A DNA stretch of 64,000 nucleotides. Source: Symbiodinium natans. Lineage: Eukaryota; Sar; Dinophyceae; Suessiales; Symbiodiniaceae. The notes below the pieces were generated by a model that saw only the letters and a list, made by a program, of their open reading frames with translations, had not been told where the DNA came from and made no database searches. Where the stretch lies: NCBI GenBank assembly GCA_905221605.1, contig CAJNDS010000136.1, forward strand, positions 721,001 to 785,000, written 5' to 3'. Positions within the stretch are counted from its first letter, which is position 1. The number at the start of each line of letters is the position of its first letter. A program made the translations under genes and the position numbers. Positions 1 through 12,000 of the stretch are shown here, in pieces.

Positions 1-180
1 TAGGGTTTAGGATGCAGTGCGGCAGAGTCCGCGTAGCTCGCTCTCGAATGGCATGGTTTTCGTCCCAGGCAGGCAGTGCAGCAGTCCTAGCCGTAAAAAG
101 GATTCAGGGTTTCGGGTGGGTAATACCTACTAATTAAGGGGCAGTTACTTTGAAGCTGTAGGCAAATAATAGAGTCCCAG
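1..180 (+). other. Intron remnant upstream of the first ankyrin exon
   Basis: No exon could be assigned here. Positions 115-180 match the right half of the CCTGGGACTCT inverted-repeat family (element B below), ending GAGTCCCAG directly before the coding frame that opens at 181. It is read as the 3' end of an intron whose start lies in or before this stretch. A frame around 28-105 is open but too short to judge. Confidence 0.5.
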
Positions 181-1001
181 GAATGGCATCAGCCCACTCC
201 ACTTGGCGGCTCAGCGTGGGTCAAAGCACGTGATCCGGTCTTTGCTTTGCGCCCGGGCCGACAACCAGCAACGCACCATGGATGGAAGGTTCCTTGGGTT
301 CCAAAGGAACCCTAAAATGTTTTGTTTTAGTTCCTACTACCTCAATAGGGACTATAGTAGTATAGGGAAATGATATGACCCCAAATTTTAGGGTTCCGAC
401 TTGGTCCCCCAAGGTCCACCGTGGATTTTGCGCAGTTGAACCCGTCCCCAGTGGAGGCCTTTGAGGTGGTTGGATGGCCCGGAAACTTCCATCGCCTTGA
501 GTCGAACTTTCAACTTTTTGGGTTTCCTTTTTTCCTAGGAATATTAAAGTTAAACCCTAAACCCCAAACCCGACACCCTAAACCCTAAACCCTAAACCCT
601 AAGCCCTAAGCCCTAAACCCTAAACCCTAAACCCTAAACCTAGACCCCTAAATTGGAGAAGTAAGGAAAAGGCCCCGAGCTTCATCCACTGGAGCCCAAG
701 ACGTCGAAGTCGAAGTCGCAGGCAGACAGCAAGCCGGTCACAGCAGACGTTGCCAAGGCGGACGCGGATCCTTCAGATGCGATTGCTGGCAGTGACCTAG
801 TGGCAGAGTAGGTAACCGTTAACTTTTTTTGGGGTAGTATGATCCCCCTTATGATCCCAAAGGTTCACCTTTACTTCCCCCAGGTTACTGGACAACTGAG
901 GTGAGGCGGCCGCCACCTCGCTGTTCTGGCCCCTGTTTGCTTCGGCGCTCTGGTTTTGCTTCCTCGCGCTCGTGTCCGTTTGGGTTATCCGGCTGGTGTG
1001 A
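181..1001 (+). CDS. Ankyrin-repeat protein with C-terminal membrane segment (3' part)
   Basis: Four exons read in one frame: 181-288, 414-481, 666-791 and 901-1001 (stop TGA 999-1001). The first encodes an ankyrin-type stretch, GISPLHLAAQRGSKHVIRSL, with the typical PLHLAA core. The third is rich in Lys, Ser, Asp and Ala, probably a disordered linker. The fourth holds a hydrophobic helix of about 23 residues (SLFWPLFASALWFCFLAL onward) ending VIRLV. This suggests a scaffold anchored to a membrane by its C-terminus. The 5' end lies outside the window. The introns 289-413, 482-665 and 792-900 are inverted-repeat elements with 3-5 nt target duplications, and the frame closes exactly across each. 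A GT at 996 in phase 0 would also allow splicing onward to 1639, so fusion to the ABC gene cannot be excluded. Confidence 0.72.
289..413 (+). mobile_element. Introner, CCTTGGG family, acting as GT-AG intron
   Basis: 125 nt. The left end begins GTTCCTTGGGTTCC and the right end is TTGGTCCCCCAAG followed by GTCC, so inverted ends lie between copies of GTY. Removing it joins codon AG|G in frame between two ankyrin-gene exons. Confidence 0.75.
482..665 (+). mobile_element. Introner with telomere-repeat core, GA-AG intron
   Basis: 184 nt. Starts GAAACTTCCATCGCC and ends GAGAAGTAAG before GAAAAGG, so the target duplication is GAAA. Its ends match the element at 13364-13475. About ten CCCTAAA-type units (555-650) lie inside. 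Excision keeps the ankyrin-gene frame. Confidence 0.7.
792..900 (+). mobile_element. Introner, ACCTAGT family, GT-AG intron
   Basis: 109 nt between two copies of GTG, with imperfect inverted ends ACCTAGTGGCAGAG and CTGGACAACTGAGGT. A second copy lies near 14505-14612. Excision restores codon A|GT and joins the linker exon to the membrane-helix exon. Confidence 0.7.
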
Positions 1002-1439
1002 TGGCCCGACCGAGCAGCCGCAACGAAAAGGAGGAGAGCATCGCTGCGCGCACAAGGAAAAACGAGTTGCGTCGCGCCATGGTTAGCTCCACCTGCGCGT
1101 TTTGAACAGAACTAAGACCCTAAAACGCGGTCGTAGTCTGACCCAAGTACATGGGATTGCTAGGCGCAGGGTTTAGGGCCAGGTTTAGGTTCCTTTGGAA
1201 CAGCACATAGTTCGATACACAAACAGAGTCTTTCTGCGTGTGATGGTAGGCAAGCACTTTGCCCTGAGATTGTGGCCAGCCGCTCGATCGCTGATCACCC
1301 GCCCGCCCCCGCCCCAGCCCCGCTCTCCTTGCCCTCCTCGCGCCCGCCGCCCCCTTTCGATTCGCCCCAAACTTAAACCCTCAACCTTGCCCTAGAATCC
1401 CAACCTAAAACTTGCCTCTTGGGGTCTTTATCATCATCA

Positions 1440-1565
1440 TACAAGGAGGGGCCCCCGTACTACACTAACTGTAGTTAAGGGGTTTAAAACCAAATTTAGG
1501 ATCCTTATAACCCTATTTAGGGCCCTTATAACTATACCTATAACTAGGGGGGGCCCCTCCTTGTA
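1440..1565. mobile_element. Element A copy 1 (ends TACAAGGAGGGGCCCCC)
   Basis: Inverted ends TACAAGGAGGGGCCCCC and GGGGGGGCCCCTCCTTGTA enclose a core with CTAACTGTAGTTAAG and AGGATCCTTATAACCC. This is the commonest element of the window (ten near-complete copies). No coding capacity, so it is MITE-like. Confidence 0.85.
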
Positions 1566-1566
1566 A

Positions 1567-1631
1567 ACCCTAAACCCTAAACCCTAAACCCTAAACCCTA
1601 AACCCTAAACCCTAAACCCTAAACCCTAAAC
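1567..1631. repeat. Telomere-type array (CCCTAAA)9
   Basis: About nine perfect heptamers, ending eight bases before an ABC-transporter exon. A composite array of the opposite strand sense starts after that exon (1735-1795). Confidence 0.95.
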
Positions 1632-1638
1632 CGTTCAG

Positions 1639-3007
1639 ATGGACTTGCAGCGGCGGGTGGATGATTTGCTCTACCGGCTGGGGCTCGACGGTGCCAGCCT
1701 CAAGTGTGAGGGTTTTGGGGCTTATAGGGTAGGGTTTAGGGTTTGGGGTTTGGGGTTTGGGGTTTGGGGTTTGGGGTTTAGGGTTTAGGGTTTATTGTAT
1801 GACAGTACTTAGGTTTAAGGGCTTAGGGTTTACAGGGGCTGCATGGCCGGAGTTAGGACTAACTAGTGCAACACCCTTTGTCGGGCATGTGTGGCCCTAC
1901 TTACAACTACCCACGAATCTTCAATCAGGGCTTGTCCAGGTTTTCAATGGGCTTAGGTTTTTAAGATTTCGCTCGCTTGAACTCGAAGCAACAGTAACGC
2001 TTGCGGAATGAGCACAAGTCTGTGGTTATTGCCCTAAACCCTAAACCCTAAACCCTAAAGATAGTTAGGTCAAGGCAGCCTCAGCTGTGCTTTTGGTGCG
2101 TTCCAGGGTTACAAGACCAGGATTTCTCGCAGGCTTGGTGTTTCGCAGATGCTATACCAACCCCAGTACCAAAATAGGGGACCCCCAATATAGACCCCCA
2201 AATAGTAGGATTCCCTTAAGACATGGATCCCAGTAAGGTACTCCTAATCTCGGAAACCCCCATGTGTGAGCCCTTGTCGTGTTACTGAAAAATCTCAGAC
2301 ATGGCAGGCAAAAGAAACCTTCTGGGACTCGGTTGGTCGACTTTTGGGGGGGTTTGGAGCTTACTTTAAAAATTGCGTAAGAGCTCCAAACAAATACGAT
2401 AACGATAACAATCCCTATAACAAGGAAGGTGCTTTTTTTTTTTTTTTGGGGGGGGGGGTTCTAAAGCAAATAGTAGTTTGGGTTGTTGTTGGGAGCCGAT
2501 GCTGTGCTTGGCTTGAGGACCAGATGCCAACAGAAAGGCGGTCGAGCCTGCCACCCAGTCTTTGCGGTCTGCGGAGTGAATTTTGTTGGAGAATTCTATC
2601 TGTCTGTGTCTGTGTGTGTCTGTGTCGGTGTCTGGTCTCGGTCTCTGTCTCTGTCTCTCTGGCTCTCTGTCTGTCTCTCTGTCTCTCTGTCTTTCTGTCT
2701 CTGGCTCTCTGTCTGTCTGTCTCTCTGTCTCTCTGTTTGTTTGTCTCTCTGTCTCTCTGTCTCTCTGGCTCTCTGTCTCTCTGGCTCTCTGGCTCTCTGT
2801 CTCTCTGTCGCTCTGGCTCTCGGTCTCTCTGTCTCTTTGTCTGTCTGCCTGTCCCTCTGTCTGTCTGGCTCTCTGTCTCTCTGTCTCTCTGGCTCTCTGG
2901 CTCTCTGGCTCTCTGGCTCTGTCTCTCCATCTCTCTGGCTCTGTCTCTCTGTCTCTGGCTCTCTGTCTCTCCGTCTCTGTCTCTCTCACTCTCACTCTCT
3001 CACACAC

Positions 3008-3083
<76 letters not shown>

Positions 3084-6000
3084 CCCTCTAACTCTCGAAG
3101 CCCGAGGCCTTTAAGGCTGGACCCTAAGCCCTGACCAAACCCTCGCCCCTGAATGGAGCCAAGAGCTGGAGGGACCCAAAAAAAGTTCTCGCAAGCTCAG
3201 GTACAGTGGCGGTATGAAGCGCTGAGTCCCCAGACGAGGGTATCGGGTTGGAGGCTTTGGGGTTTGGGTTTAGGGTTTAGGGTGAAGGTTTCGGGATGAG
3301 GGTTGAGGCTTCGGGGGCATCATGGGGGTTCGGGATGTTGAAGGCATTTAAGGTTTGCCTCGTGTCGTCTGTGGATCTCTTTGTTTGCATGTCTGCGTGT
3401 GGCTTCGGAAGGCTCCAGTCTTATCCCCGCTGCTTAAAGCTATTGTGCTCCGGGTCCTCAAGCTTGGAGTTCTTCAATTTCAAGAACTTCCCCAACCCTC
3501 AACCCCAAACCCTAAACCCGAAGCCCAAACCCTAAAACTTAACCCTAAACCCTCAACCCTCAACCACCAGGCCCTAAACCCGAAGCCCTAAACCCTAAAC
3601 TCCCAGCTTTGGGCAAGTCTGAAGCTCAGGGTGGCCGATTTGTCTGATTTCCCCTTCTTTGGGCAACCCCGCGGGCATCTAACCCTAAACCCTGAACCCT
3701 AAACCCTAAACCCTAACCCTAAACCCTAAACCATAAACCCTATAAACCCTATAAACCCTAAAAACCCTAAAAACCCTAAACCATGGTGCCCAAACCAACA
3801 CCTCGCCGCACCTGCGGATCTCCCACAGAGGAAGCCGCGGCAGTAAACTTAGGCCCATGAAGCAGAGCCATTTCTTACAGGATACTTCAGAATATTATAT
3901 GTATATATATATATGTATGTATGCATGCATGTATGCATGCATGCATGTATGTATGTATGTATGTATGTATGTATGTATGTATGTATCTATGTATATTTTC
4001 TTGTTACACACACACGCATGCACATACAAATGTTGTACATAAATATCATAGATCATACAAAGATGATAAGCGGGCCTCGCTAAGGGAAGCTCAGTTTGGC
4101 CATCGCCTTGATCGGACGGTCACCGCTGTGCCTTGGCTGAGGGCGGACATGGGCTTCGGATACAGATGGGTTTAGGGTTTAGGATTTAGGGTTTAGGGTT
4201 TAGGGCTACAGGACGTCGGATACGGGGTTTGGCTTTAAAGGGTTAAGGGGTACCTTATTGGGGTCCGCATTATAAGGGAATCCTACTGTTTGCGGGGTCT
4301 ATTTTAGGCCTTTTGTTCTTAATCTTGCAATGAAGGTTTAGGTTTTCGGGTTGAGTATTCAGGGTTTACAGGTTCCCTTCATCACGGGGTACTGGGTGCC
4401 TTCTTCTTATCGTAGGGAGAAGAGTCGAACCCGAAATACTGTAAGCTTTTGGAGGAGGATGGGTGCGGAAAGTAAGAGCATGGTCGGGGGGGCATGCCGT
4501 ACGCAGTTCCGTCAAGGGTTGGGGGCCATGTAGAAACTTGCGAAGGCAGATCTGTGTTGTCGGTGCATAGGCTAACAAGCCAGGGAAGCAAGCCTAGGCA
4601 TCGGGTCGGTCCGAGATCGACCTGGGGGGTTCCTATCATGAGGGAGGGGTTTAGGGCCTGGGTTAAAATGGCTACAGCTCAAGCCATTTCCGCTACGAGC
4701 CCCTTAATTTGACCATAGCACCCGGAGACTCGATTTACCCACAGTTCAATGGGTTTCACCTAATTACCTACTGATTAAGGGGTAGTTGCTTCTGAACTGT
4801 AGGTAAATAGAGTCCCAGGAATAAATTCAGTGCAAGTCAAAGGCTACCACAATCGACGGAAGGCCGACATCATGCATTGCGTATGCACGCCTAAACCCTA
4901 AACCCTAAAAACCTAAACCCTAAACCCTAAACCGGCCTCGGGTAAAGGGATGAGTGCTTATAAGACCTGAGACTTGAAACCCTAAAGCAGGTATAACTCC
5001 GATAGCCTAAACCCTAAACCCTAAATGCCCTAAATGCCCTAAACGCCCTACGGCCTAAACGACCCAAACCCCAAACCCCAAACCCTAAACCCTCAACCCT
5101 CAACCCTAAACCCTGAACCCTAAACCCTAAACCTGACCCCACACCTCAGAAAGGCTCTTCTTGGACGAGCCCAGTGCCGCGGTGGACGCCGGTGCAAAGC
5201 GCCACCTGTGGAAGGCACTCGGCAAGATGCCCTAAACCCTAAACCCTAAACCCTAAACCCTAAACCCTAAACCCTAAACCCTAAACCCTAAACCCTAAAC
5301 CCTAATTAAACCCTAAACCATCCCTAAACCCTAAACCCTATTTAACCCTATTTAACCCTAAACCCCGAACCCTAAATCCTAAACCCCAATTAACCCTAAT
5401 TTAACCCCAAACCCCAAACCGCATAAACCCTGTCTATGATGTCTATGGCATTCACAAGCTACTGGGTTTTGAGAAGGGAGGGCTTCTCTTGTGTTGTAGT
5501 GGAGGTGCCGCCTCCCCCACTGTAGTCCTACTGTTGGTTAGTAGGGAATGAGGGAATGAGGTACCCTATATCCCCCTAAACCCTAAACCCTAAACCCTAA
5601 ACCCTAAACCCTAAACCCTCCAAAAAGACCCTTTAAAGGATTACTCCCTCAGTCCCTACTAGCCAACATGAAGTAGCTCCACCATGGCCGGGCCTTAGTC
5701 GTCAATCCGCTCGGAGACACCCATGCCGCCAATGAAAGTAGACCCTAAACCCTCAACCCTCAACCCTCAACCCTAAACCCTCAACCCTAAACCCTAAACC
5801 CTAAACCCCAGAGTAGCCTTTCTAGAAGTGCCATTTTGAAGGGTACCCCTAGACATTCCCTGGGGAAATGAGCCCGAAAGTTGGGGTCAGATAGCCCTGT
5901 ACTACTATGAGTCCTGTTAAGGTATTTGAACCACAAGCCTTTTTAGGGTTCATCTGGTTTCCAGGGGTTTAAAGGATCCTTCATGAAGGGAATCAAGGGT

Positions 6001-9000
6001 ATAAGAGTCAAGGTATATGAGCCCTTAAATCGGGATATCTGCCCTTTTACTACTATACTCCGATGAGAAAAATGCCTTAAACCCTAAACCCTAAACCCCT
6101 ATACTACTATAACCCTACGAAGGTGCATGGATCATGAACCCTGTTGAGGGTTCATTTGCTGCCCAAGGTTCATGTCAATCAGGGATATTGGCCCTACATC
6201 CCTAAACCCGAAACCCTGTATCCCGACATCCCTGTATCCCTAAACCCTGTACCCCTACATCCCCAGATGCTAAACCCTAAACCCCACATCCCTAAACCCT
6301 AAACCCTATCCCTAAACCCTAAACCCCATACCCCTAAACCCTATATCTCTAAACCCCAAACCCTAAACCCCACATCCCTAAACCCTATATCCCTAAACCC
6401 TAAAACCTATATCCCTAAACCCTAAACCCTATATCCCTAAACCCTGTTGGGGTCTCCGCTCCCCTGGAAGAGGTCATCCGGATGCGCGCGCGGGACCAGA
6501 CCGTAGTCTTGACGACCCACTCCATGGAGGAGGCTTCAGAGGGGTTTCGGGTTTAGGGTTTAGGGTTTAGGGTGTGGGGGCTAGGGGGTGTAGGGTTTAG
6601 GGTGTGGGGGCTAGGGGTGTAGGGTTTAGGGTTTAGGGGTAGGGGGGGGGGGGGGGGGGGGCTTCTTCATTTTTAGGTTGACGTAGAGTTCAGGGTTTGG
6701 TTTGGTTTTCAGGGTTCAGTGTTTCGGGTTCGGGGTGAGGTTAGGGAGCTTTTTCGGTTTTTAGGGTTTAGGGGTTTTTCGGGTTCAGGGTTCAGGAGTT
6801 TTTTGAGGGTTCAGGGTTTGGGGTTTTTGGAGGGTTCGGGGCTTAGGGTTCGAGGTTATAAGGTTCCTGGGGTTTAGGGTTTAGGGTTAGGGGTTTAGGA
6901 GGATGCTGAGGGGCTTTGGGACGTTGACTGGACGCCGCGTGGGTTGCCACGGAACTTGGCACGGGACTTGCTTTAAAGGTACTCCAGGAAAACTGTACTT
7001 AACAACCCAATCAGAGCCGGGTTTAGGGTTCAGGGATCAACATACCTTAAACCCCTTAAACCCTAAACCCTAAACCCTACCTTCCAACTTGATGTCCTTG
7101 GCACTTCAGGCCGAGGCGCTTTGCAATCGCATTGCCATCCAGGCCAGGGGGCTCAAGCAACATGGGCAAGTTTTTTTTTGTGCGCCTTCATGGCTATAGC
7201 AGTAGGCATAGCAGGAACAAGCATATCAAGGCGAGTAGAGCGAGTGTTGCTCAGCATAAGAACAGTGAGCCGTGGCCACAGTACACTTTCGCAGACGTTC
7301 GGATGACGTGTCTTGTTGAAACCCCCTCGAGTCTAAACAGACTTCATGGGGGCCCAAGCAAGAACCCCAAGCTTTGTGCCACGCAAGTGCACAGCTACCC
7401 TAAACCCTACACCCTAAACCCTAAACCCTAAACCGAAAACCCTCAGGTCCGTGGTCAGTTGCGGTGCCTGGGCACGCCCCTCCACATCAAGCCTGGGCCG
7501 AAGGGGATCCTTGATTGTGGGGAAGTCCATTTGTTTTAGGGTTTCGGGTTTAGGGTTCAGGGTTTAGGGTTTATGGTTTAGGGTTCAGTCAAGAGGGAGC
7601 AACAATCCTGAACTTTGTTAACGTTCATTCCCCTGGTTCTGGGCAAGTTCCTTTTGTTAAAGCTCATGGTGCATGAGGGGGCAAGAACCTGAACTTGAAA
7701 CACCTGGGAGTTTCTTTACCTACAGGTTAATGGGTTATTCCTACTTATTATATAAGGGGTCGTTACTACAAAACTGTAGGTAAATAGAGTCCCAGGTAAA
7801 CCCTAAAACCTGACAGCCGGAAACTTTGTACACTTCCGAGCTTTAGCTCCTTAACCCTAAACCCCAAACCCTAAACCCTAAACCCCAAACTCCAAACCCC
7901 AAACCCTAAACCCTACACCCTAGACCCTAAACCCTGAACCCTAAACCCTACACCCTAAACCCTAAACCCTAAACCACAAGCTAGAGCTCCGGATCTGCAG
8001 CCGGCCTAAACTAGGGTTTAGGGGCATCTCGCCCTATACGATACTCTGATTCCATGAATTGGATCTCCTAAACCCTAAACCCTAAACCCTAAACCCGGGG
8101 TTCATCCGGTCTCCCAGGAACCCGTCTGATAGTTCTTGTTGTTTTTGGTTTTTTGGGGTTTGGGGTTTAGGGTTTAGGGCTTTGCGCTTCTTGACATGGT
8201 CATCGGAGGAAGGTGTTGGCCTCAGGGCCCCCAGGAGGTAGCTTTGCTTTAGGTTTAGATCCTAAACCCCGAGAAACATGATGTTTAAGGGTTCCGGGAT
8301 TGTCGCGTGCGGCGAGGGCATGAGGACATTGGCAGCCCTAAACCCTAAACCCTAAGCCACAGGGAGAAGTATGGCTCCGGCTATCAGCTTGAGCTCTTCT
8401 GCGAAGTCCCCACCGATGCGGATTCGAGTCTGGGTCTCAGGGCTCACTCTCATAGCTGGGTGGTCCCTCTAGGTTTCAGGGGTGAAGGTAGTTGCAGGGC
8501 CCCTGAATATGGGCCCTGAATTGGGCCACCGTGATAGAACCCTGATAGACCCTATGAAAACCCTAGAAGATAAGGGACCATATTCAGGGACCATGCAACT
8601 ACCCCAAGACACAGACTTCATTGTGCAGTTCATGCTTGCAATATGTGGCTTGTTCAAGAAGATAGGTTTCCCTTTCGGTTCGGACTTAAACCAAGCAAGG
8701 GCTCTCCTCCCCTAGTTTGGAATACTTGATAGGACGTTCTAGGGCTTCAGCTTCCGGGCGTGTGAGCTTGGGGTTCTGGTTTCGGCCAGTTGATTGGCCG
8801 ACCCCGAAGCAAGCCTTAAGATGACCAACATCCCGAGATTTGATGGCAACACCAACCCTACGCACGAGCGCGCGCGCGCGCGCGGAAAAAAAGAGCTCGG
8901 GACACCGCCCCCACCCGAGGCCAGGAGTTCTGGGCTTCGAAGGCCAAGGAGCTCGGGGCTTCATGGGGGTTTAGGGTGTGGGGTTGAGGGTTTCGGGTCT

Positions 9001-12000
9001 AGGGTTGAGGGTTTAGGGTTTAGGGTTTAGGGGTCTGGGTTTCTAGGATTCTAGGGTCAACAGGCGCAGGTTTAGGTTGGCTACACAGTAGCCGCTTGAT
9101 TTGACAGTACCCTGCCAGGAGTCATTGGGTTTTCGGGTTTTCTCTGTACCTCTTGGCAGCCGAGTGGTACCCCTTTTTTGCCTGTTTGGGTTGTAGGTTC
9201 CCTTCTGAAGGGAACCAACCCCAAAAAGGGTACCCTCATGATAACATGGTTATGGGGTATGGGGCTACCAAGACTCTGCGAGCAATTCAACGTATCCCAA
9301 ACCCATATCCCGTGCAACCTATAAATGGAAAATACAAGGAAGGATTTTGCCATACCCCCCCCCCCCCCTAAATTTCGGTTAAGGGGGATGCCCAAGGGTA
9401 CGTTAAGCATTTCTTCGGAACCCGCCCCAAAAAGGGTACCCTTATTACAATATGGCTCCTGGGTTATCAAGACCCTCAAGAAAAATTACGACTCGTACCC
9501 CTAAGGTACCCCTAAAGTTCCTACTCCTAATATGGCCTTAAGGGATCTTTAACACGGCCCCCCAGGACCCAAGGGTACAACCTTAAGGGTCCAAGGTACA
9601 GTTTCTAGAGACGTTTAGGGTTTAGGGTTTAGGGTTTAGGGTTTAGGGTTTAGGGTTTAGGGTTTAGGGGCCAGCATGCTTGAGTACCTTCACCCCTTTC
9701 CTTCAGTGTGGAGAGTCCTCTCCGAAGTGAGGTTTTTGGGACCTCCTTCTTCGGGAGTTTTGGGGGGATGGTTTAGGGTCTAGGGTTTTAGGGTTTAGGG
9801 TTTAGGGTTTAGGGTTTAGGGTTTAGGGTTTAGGGTTCAGGGTTCAGGGTTTAGGGTTTAGGGGTTAGGGAGACTCCCCCAGCTTACTCGGAGCCCTCTC
9901 TGAGCATCAACCCCAGGAGCTCACGCGCTTCGTGGCCCGGGAGTTCACTCCGAAAGGTTCACTGCTCGAGCATCATGCCGGAAGGCGGGGGCGGGGGGGG
10001 GGGGGGTTTAGGGTTTAGGGTTTAGGGTTTAGGGTTTAGGGTTTAGGGTTTAGGGTTTAGGGGTTAGGGGTTAGGGTTTAGGGTTTAGGGTTTAGAACAG
10101 CTGCGTGCTTCACAACCCTGTGAGCCGTACATCAACTCTATGTGAACCCAACCCCCTAGGTCCTAAGCCTAAGCAGTGTACTCCACAACCAGCTCTAAAC
10201 AGTAGAGCTGCAGCCATTTTCTTGGCAGAAGTTGAGGGCAGCATCTAGGATACTTGAGGGCTCCACTTAGCATTTGCCACCGACCCAGAATCAAGCAATC
10301 TGACACCAGCCTTCTGCGAGGTTTCTTTTCCAGCTTCCACCCTTGGCCGAGGAGCTTTGCGCATTACCTCTGTGGCTTCTATAGGGCTTTTTTAAGATTT
10401 AAGAGAGTCATACAAGGAGGGGCCCCCCTAGTTATAAGCAGAGTTATAAGGGCCCGAAATTGGGTTATAAGGATCCTGAATTAAGTTCTAAGTCCCTTAA
10501 CTACAGTTAGTATAGTAAGGGGGCCCCTCCTTGGAAGGGCTGAGGGTTTAGGGTTCTAAGTCCCTTGACTACAGTTAGTGTAGTAAGGGGGCCCCTCCTT
10601 GTAGGAATACCTTTCAGAGGGTGTCAGGGGCCATCCTGGCTCCCTGACAGAAAGTCAAGGGCGCTGTTAGCTAAGAGACGTCAAGAGCGCTGTAGGGTTT
10701 ATGGTTTAGGGTTTATAGGGTTTAGGTAGGGTTTAGGGTTTAGGGTTTAGGGTTTAGGGTTTAGGGTGTAGGGTTTAGGGTTTAGGGTTTAGGGTTTAGG
10801 GTTTAGGGTTTAGGGTTTAGGGTTTAGGGTTTAGGGTTTAGGGTTTCCCAACAGCCTTGACTGCAGTGTTGGTGACGTCAGTATGGCTTGCTGAGCTTCT
10901 CCCCCAAAATGCGCTTGCGCTCGCAAAAGGCATGTGAGGCAAGGCAACCCAGAACAGGATCTCCCAACCACCCCAGGCTCTTCTTACCCCCCCCCCAACG
11001 AGTCACAGCGCCAGACGTCCCTCAGCTTGGGCAACATCTTTATCCAGGCACGTGGCGCGCCTTTTTGCTTTAACAGCAGCGTGGGAGTGCACGGGTCACA
11101 GTTTTGAAACAGCAATGGATGTTTTCCAAAAAGGGTACGCCTGTTACACGCTTAAATAGAATAGAATCCCCTTTTTGGGGACCCCCTTTTTTGGGGACCC
11201 CCAAAAAGGCTACCCCTATGTCGGAAACCCCCAACTGGGCCTTGAATTTGGGGTTTTTGGGGGGGGCTTTCGGGCCTTCAGATTTTGGGGTTGGAGGCAA
11301 TGTCCTTGGTACATTCAGGCTTGTGAACCTGTCTGATCAAGCCCCTGAGTTTAGCCTAAACCCCTTGAAATCGGACATTCCCCCTTATACTAGCAGTCCT
11401 TAATGGGGATTATCATAGGGGATACTCTAATCCCTACGAAGGGCTATAGGTATAAGGGGGAACATCCCAACCCATACCCCAACCCAGCTTTGCTGTCGGA
11501 TCCCCCAAGCGCCTCACGCCCTTCTGAACCCCAAACCCGTCCATCCCGACCCTCGATATGCCTTCAGCCCGCATCTAAGCCCACCCACCCACCCACCCAT
11601 CCCCGAAGCAACCCCCTGAAACCCTTAAGTTTTTGGTTTTACCCCGGAAGGTGCAGAAGAACATGTCAGACTTGGGGGTGTCTGACTACTCCATCACCCA
11701 ACCATCCCTGGAGCAGGCCCCCGGGGGTCAGGGGGTGGTGGGTGTGCGGTTTGGGTTTAGGGTTTAGGGTTTAGGGTTTAGGGTTTAGGGTTTAGGGTTT
11801 AGGGTTTAGGGTTTAGGGTTTAGGGTTTAGGGTTTAGGGTTTAGGGATCTGGTTACCTGCTAGACTTGGGTACCTTATGTCCCCCTTATACCCTCTACGG
11901 GATGATGTAGGGTACCTCATTCCCTCATTCCCTGACAAAGAACCTGTAAGGCTTGGGTTCAAGGGCTTAGGGCTTAGGGTTTAGGGTTTAGCGTGTAGGG

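Larger units (their letters stand above)
1002..1638. other. Interval between ankyrin exon and first ABC exon
   Basis: A GC-rich stretch (1002-1370) has an open frame starting at ATG 1001, but no family match. It is followed by the GGGGCC-type element at 1440-1565 and a telomere-repeat array at 1567-1631. I searched this interval for a Walker A motif and found none. Confidence 0.5.

Noticed and set aside
2266-3134. Long open frames on both strands, up to 282 codons
   Set aside because: They translate the CTGT/CTCT microsatellite; composition is Ser/Leu/Cys or Arg/Glu only.
10206-10232. Spliced-leader-like word CAGCCATTTTCTTGGCAGAAG
   Set aside because: Only loosely resembles the dinoflagellate spliced leader (extra bases inside CATTTTGGC), so not accepted as a leader gene or relic.
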